Assembly: GCA_030770425.1 (NCBI GenBank)
Contig: JASJFT010000031.1
Location: 124,001 to 188,000, forward strand
From: Darksidea phi
Lineage: Eukaryota > Ascomycota > Dothideomycetes > Pleosporales > Lentitheciaceae
DNA: 64,000 nucleotides
Reading direction: 5' to 3'
Shown: positions 59,694-64,000 of the stretch, piece after piece
Layout of the letters: every line of letters starts with the position of its first letter
How positions within the stretch are numbered: the stretch's first letter is position 1
The notes under the pieces: generated by a model
What the model saw: only the letters and a program-made list of their open reading frames with translations
Told to the model about the DNA's origin: nothing
The model's database searches: none
Translations under genes and position numbers: made by a program

Positions 59694-60951
59694 TCACCAA
59701 CTGACGACTTGTTTACACCTATCGAAGCCGCCTCTTAGCTGCCGAGCCGGCTTCACAACCTTACCCTGCAACACAGTATACCTTATAACATTCTCACAGT
59801 CCTCAGGTCTAATCCTAGCAAGCCAAATACATTGCGCCGCCTCCCCATTGCCTTCCTCCTCCTGCTCCTTGTTCACATCTAGCACCACCTTCTGCCCCTT
59901 GTCATCCTCAACTTTAAGCTTTTCCAGCGCCTCATCGATACCATTTATATGTCCATTTAGCTCCTTAGGCCGCTCGATCGCTGAGGCTTTGCGATATATC
60001 ATCACGTTGGCGCTGAACTTGTGTCCGCCTACGTGGCTTATGAAGTATATTCCTACGCCGCCGGGTCGCTCATCGTGTAGGTCGCGGTAGAGGCCGAGGG
60101 GCCGCAAGTGTCGTTCGAATTCTTTGCGAAGGAGAGGGGCGGATTGGCCACAGCGTGCGTCGCGAGTTTTCTGGGAGCAGAGCAGGATTAGGTATTTGTG
60201 TGGGCAGGGGCGGGCTGTGAGGAGTGGTGAGTATGTTGTGGGAGGTATTGAGGGCGCTGTGGAGGGCGACTCGGTGGAGGACGGTTCGGTCGGAGGTGTG
60301 GGCGTTGAGATGGATGTGCTTGTGTGCCCGAGGGGTGATGTATTGGTCGGGCCTTTGTCGACGAAGTTTCTTATGAGGTCCGGCGTGTTTGCTGGTGTGA
60401 CGTTGTCTATGAATTGGAAGGACGGGAGGAGGAGCACCGTGGTGCTGTGGTCGGAGTGGTCTGGCACCGGGATGTTGGAGGCAGAGAGCATGAGTTTCTG
60501 GGCTAGAATTAGTGCCGATGCACCCCCTCGTGTAAAGAGAACGTACCCCATTGCTGGGCTTCACATGTCCCTTATCGACCGCCTCCATAATGCTCCCCTT
60601 CTCATCCGCAACATCCCTCACCCAATCTGTCTTCCCCGTCCCCACGATCAAATGCGTACTCCAGCCCTTCACATGCCCATACAACTCCTCCGTCTCATCA
60701 ATTGAGAACTTTGCGGGATACTTGACAGTACAGCCGTCACAGTCCCTTAAACATTCTTCTCCATCCACCTCCGCATTTGTACTCGCGAACAGTTCCTCGG
60801 CGGTCCGCGCTTTCGTAAACCCGGCGGGATTCTTTAAGGTTGGGACGGAGAAGGAAGACGATGTGGGCGAGAGCTTGTAGTAGAGGTTTTTTAGGGTGGC
60901 GGTCATTCTATAGGCGTTCAGGGGTTTGTGGGTGTTGTTGGAGGGGGACAT
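59694..60951 (-). CDS. AIM32: AIM32-like sucrase/ferredoxin-like (thioredoxin-fold) protein
   Basis: Exons 60951-60547 and 60497-59694 give 402 aa. The N-terminal half holds CLRDCDGC, KFSIDETEELYGHVKGWSTH and the TGKTDWVRDV segment. The C-terminal thioredoxin-like ferredoxin half has LILLCSQKTRDARCGQSAPLL (Fe-S or thiol-type cysteines) and SHVGGHKFSANVMIY with the conserved HxxxH. Length and order match AIM32 (Suc_Fer-like family), a mitochondrial redox protein in yeast. A later in-frame ATG (MTATLKN) gives a slightly shorter form. A Thr/Pro/Ser-rich insert separates FQFIDN from PCPHKYLIL. Tail to tail with the ATPase gene, 160 bp apart. Confidence 0.88.
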
Positions 60952-61391
60952 TGTTGGCGGTGGGGGAACTTTTGTAATCTGATTAGATCGCCAAGAATGA
61001 CCCCGGAATTAACGCACGATTACGGCCGTGGGTGACGCTATGAGACGGCACTTGGGAGCGGGGTTAGGGAGTGCTGGAACGGCTTCCTGGATAGATGTTG
61101 AACAACGAACTGTTGTGGCCTGGCGCGACATAGGGGCGGCTGGCTTTTGTATTCGGCTTCTTGTGCGGTTGGCCTGAGACTGAGGCACCGGGGACTCGGA
61201 TTTCTCTTCTTCTCCGCTGTTTTCTCCGAGTCCTTCTGTCACTCTTTCGTGCACTCCACCTCTCGATTGCTTCTTATTGGCCTCTTCGCCTGTTGGCTAC
61301 AGCTAGGCAGCAGCTCGATCAACTTTGTACACGCCATCTGGCTTACGTTGAACGCTGCGCGACGCGTCAACACTCCGACCGATGGGACCCA
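60952..61391. promoter_or_regulatory. Divergent spacer: AIM32-like gene / OB-fold gene
   Basis: 440 bp between two start codons. The plus-strand frame is open upstream of the OB-fold gene start but lacks an ATG. Confidence 0.45.
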
Positions 61392-62543
61392 ATGAGGCTC
61401 AAAACACTCAACGGTGCGCCTTTATGTGAGGACCTTGACTTCGGCGCCGGAACCTTGCTCAATGTGGGATTATCTGCTCAGTATCTTCCTGAGATATATC
61501 GGCTCCCCGAGGAGAAGAGCACTGCGCCGGATCCGAGATGGCGTCGTCTCGCGCCCATAGATACGCCTCTGCGGACCGGATGGTCACAGCCATATCTTCC
61601 AGCAGGTGCTTTTCATGGGAATAATCCGGATGCATCGTTCTCTATCCCGGATATAGAAGGACCACCGGATTTACCACCAGACGAGACAACCATCCTTGAT
61701 CAAATGGTAACGCCGCTTGATCACGCTGTCGACGTCGACGACTTCGTACAACACGCGCTGCTGTTCCATGATACCCTTCTATCGTCTCAGATTGCTGCGG
61801 ATGACACAACAGATCGGACTGTATCGTCTTTTTCATTCATGGGAAATTCATTCGAGACGATGAGCACAGATATAGAAAGCCAACAGCACGAGGCTAACCA
61901 AGGTCCTATTCTGCAAATTCCGTCCTCATTAGCCCTCACATCATTGGGCTCCCTCCCAAGTGCAGATCATTTGCGTTCAATATACCCGCAAACACCTACT
62001 CCCAACGTCCTATGCGTGTTGACAGCGCCTCCCAATGATAGGGACGTGTTTGCCAGAAAGGGAGGTTACAGGATGAGTCTGCGAGAGATCACTGTCGCAG
62101 ACGACACCCAATCTGGCTTCAGAATCTCATTTTGGAATCGTCTCTCCGGTAAAGGAGAGCCACAGAATGGTCTTCTCCAGACATTAGAGCGTATCAGAGT
62201 GGGAGACATTCTCCTTCTACGCAACATCGCACTGAACGCATTCCGTGATAACGTCTATGGACAGTCACTAAATCCTTCCATCACACGGGTCCGAACAACG
62301 GTCGACATTCTCAAGAGCAGCAGCGGGATATCTAGTCGGCAACTCGGTGCGCTTCCTGCGGCTGTCGTGGCAGCTTTCATGAGGGTGGAGCGATGGGCGA
62401 ATGCTCATGTTGCGCCAGATACGGCCGGCCCGAGGAAGCGAAAGGGCGGTATGGAAGCATCGAACAGGTCCACGAAGCGGCCATTCAGAAGCTTCGATGC
62501 TCATAATGACACCTTTCCACCAGACACCATGGAAGTTACTTGA
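61392..62543 (+). CDS. OB-fold, possibly RPA-like nucleic-acid-binding protein
   Basis: Intronless, 383 aa, first in-frame ATG. Residues 1-190 are acidic and Pro/Asp-rich with DFVQHALLFHDTLL. About 200-320 looks like an RPA-type OB fold: NVLCVLTAPPNDRDVFARKG, YRMSLREITVADDTQSGFRI, SFWNRLSG, LERIRVGDILLLRNIALNAF, SLNPSITRVRTTVDIL. The C-terminal part has LPAAVVAAFMRVERWA and a basic stretch (RKRKGG, STKRPFRSF) that could be a nuclear signal. The fold is inferred from strand pattern and the ITVADxT...SFWN and VGDILLLRN motifs; the cellular role is not known to me. Confidence 0.65.
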   Translation: MRLKTLNGAPLCEDLDFGAGTLLNVGLSAQYLPEIYRLPEEKSTAPDPRWRRLAPIDTPLRTGWSQPYLPAGAFHGNNPDASFSIPDIEGPPDLPPDETTILDQMVTPLDHAVDVDDFVQHALLFHDTLLSSQIAADDTTDRTVSSFSFMGNSFETMSTDIESQQHEANQGPILQIPSSLALTSLGSLPSADHLRSIYPQTPTPNVLCVLTAPPNDRDVFARKGGYRMSLREITVADDTQSGFRISFWNRLSGKGEPQNGLLQTLERIRVGDILLLRNIALNAFRDNVYGQSLNPSITRVRTTVDILKSSSGISSRQLGALPAAVVAAFMRVERWANAHVAPDTAGPRKRKGGMEASNRSTKRPFRSFDAHNDTFPPDTMEVT

Positions 62544-63686
62544 ATCAAGGTGTAGGAAGTCAGAAGGCTGCGTGAGGATTTCAACCGAAACTTGAAGCAG
62601 TCCGATAGCGGGGCGTACGTGGACGTTGAACCTCGTAGCCAGCGAGCTCATTGGCGTTCATTTGCAAAACACATTCACTATGACTTCTGCTGAAAGAACA
62701 GCTTCATTTTGCATGAGCATATTTCATTCCACCCTCCGCATGTGTGAGGCTGAGGCCTGTTTCGTTTCACGCCCCACAGAAGGCACTCGCAGCTGTCGAT
62801 CGACACGTTGTGCCTATCGATAAACAATTACCAATCCCTTGGCCCCGCCTTGCTATGACAGGATTTGCAGGCGTTTTGACTGCACGGAAATTTCAGTGGC
62901 TTGCAATTTGCTTGAAGCGTCGTGGGAAGCCTTGACGTCGCACCAGCCCGGCGGTGGTCCGTGCCGTCACCCTTCCATCTCAACTTCACCGCCGTCATCT
63001 CATGCGCCGCTGGCCTTCGTGCGAAACCGAAACGCAGCCGCTGTTGAAGAACTTACAGAGATTACTAATAGAACGCCTAAGGAATGTGGCCGCTTGATGA
63101 TAAAGAGGATACGGAAACAACACAAAAGCATCAACAGCGCAGACGCGGCGGCTGGCTTTGTTCCAGTACAGCAGAGAGGCGTATGCGGACGCGCGGTTTG
63201 GCCATGCACAGAAGTCAACAAGGTGTGATGGAGGGAAGTCATTGGGAGTTCCTGGTCTTGTTTCCTTTGTGGACAGGGCATGAGGACCAATTTCTGAAAC
63301 GCTGACCGTGGTTGGCTGGAGGGTCGCAAGAAACCAATTTGTTTGAAGTAAACCAAACACGTTTGTAGTCCGAATCCTGTACCCACGCTTTGTATACACC
63401 CAGCTACCTTACGCCACATCTTACCGCTGCAACGCCCCGCTGCATGACAACATGCGGGACCGCCCGGGTCCTAAAATAATCAAACGGATGGCGGTGCCCC
63501 CATGCTCATTTCGCATCCTCGCTCTCCTCTTAAAGTCCGTCGAATCCCAAGACAATGTAGTCACGGGTCAGGTTTGCCCTTCCTTTCGTTCATTGCTCGT
63601 AGCTGTCGGGTTTCCTTCTTCAGCACCTTCACATTCTTTCACTGGGATCTCGATCGATTCTGTACATTCTTTACCGTCCGGTCACG
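62544..63686. other. Upstream region of the tyrosinase gene
   Basis: 1.1 kb, no supported gene. Open frames at 62839-63228 (plus) and 62995-63419 (minus) overlap and have no recognised content. Confidence 0.45.
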
Positions 63687-63972
63687 ATGAAAACATTCTT
63701 TACCACTTTCGCTACATTGACCACCTCGATCTCTCTTCTTGGACTTTCACAAGCTGCTCCTCTCAGCGATGGACCGAGTTGCGGAGTTGTCGGAAAGACG
63801 GATGAGTCTAGCTTCTTCTCCGTTGTTGGCGTGCAGGGAGCTGGAGTGCAACCACGACTGGAGCTGCGCGAGCTTGAAAAGGACACAGAGACGTGGAATA
63901 TTTTCTTGCTGGCTTTTGCAAGATTTCAAGCTATGGACCAAAGTGATAAAGTGTCGTACTTTAAGGTCGCGG
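63687..63972 (+). CDS. Tyrosinase-like protein, first exon only (cut by window end)
   Basis: A secretion signal (MKTFFTTFATLTTSISLLGL, SQAAP) is followed by 75 residues ending RLELRELEKDTETWNIFLLA, FARFQAMDQSDKVSYFKVAG, the start of the tyrosinase common central domain just before the first copper-binding region. The frame ends at a good donor (GTAGGT at 63973) and the copper-binding histidines lie beyond the window. Tyrosinases are binuclear copper enzymes that oxidise phenols, for example in melanin synthesis. Completeness of the gene cannot be judged. Confidence 0.75.
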
Positions 63973-64000
63973 GTAGGTCTGACTCAGTAATTTTGACTGC

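Noticed and set aside
62995..63419. Overlapping minus-strand open frames of 134 and 139 codons
   Set aside because: Two frames of the same DNA, no recognisable domain, in the tyrosinase upstream region.
1..64000. tRNA, rRNA, CRISPR arrays, intact transposons
   Set aside because: No tRNA B-box-like GGTTCGANNCC in a cloverleaf setting, no rRNA motif, no spaced direct repeats, and no transposase, integrase or reverse-transcriptase motif seen by reading.

Overview
The window is nuclear DNA of a filamentous ascomycete (Pezizomycotina, most likely a Dothideomycete; the class is inference). The evidence is 45-60 bp GT-AG introns with CTAAC/CTGAC-like branch sites, long intergenic spacers, and fungal-only families: a velvet regulator, rhodopsin-domain membrane proteins, PDR-type ABC and ENA-type P-ATPase sequences, and an AIM32-like protein. 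No tRNA, rRNA, CRISPR array or intact transposon was seen. Exon joins below were worked out by hand from splice sites, frame and family motifs.

Layout. 0-16 kb: a SAS3-like MYST acetyltransferase with a PHD finger, a decayed GH43 glycosidase, an intact cytochrome P450, a GC-rich gene-free stretch of about 4.9 kb, and a VosA-type velvet regulator. 17-29.5 kb: the most unusual part. Two divergent gene pairs lie in tandem; each has an HSPA12/Hsp70-like ATPase gene (minus) and a coiled-coil protein gene (plus) back to back across a promoter of about 0.5 kb. Next to them are a membrane-anchored relative of the coiled-coil protein and a broken remnant of another relative. The two ATPase genes share five internal exon lengths to the base, so the pair was duplicated as a unit. 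30-37 kb: a Pho23-like ING protein and a cytosolic 5'-nucleotidase-type phosphoesterase; the latter is flanked by an inverted repeat whose two arms differ almost only by transitions (RIP-like). 37-48.5 kb: a gene graveyard with relics of a P450, a PDR transporter, an ERG26-like dehydrogenase and a rhodopsin-domain protein around one intact rhodopsin-domain gene. 48.8-64 kb: a cysteine-rich secreted protein, then housekeeping genes: a SIT4-associated protein, Vps60, an ENA-type cation ATPase, an AIM32-like protein, an OB-fold protein, and the first exon of a tyrosinase cut by the window edge.

How the genes may work together. Most are independent fungal genes. The exception is the Hsp70-like/coiled-coil block, where divergent pairing, duplication as a unit and a shared 13-bp promoter word suggest the ATPase and coiled-coil protein act together. 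I cannot name a described system with this architecture; its function is unknown to me and the co-function is inference.
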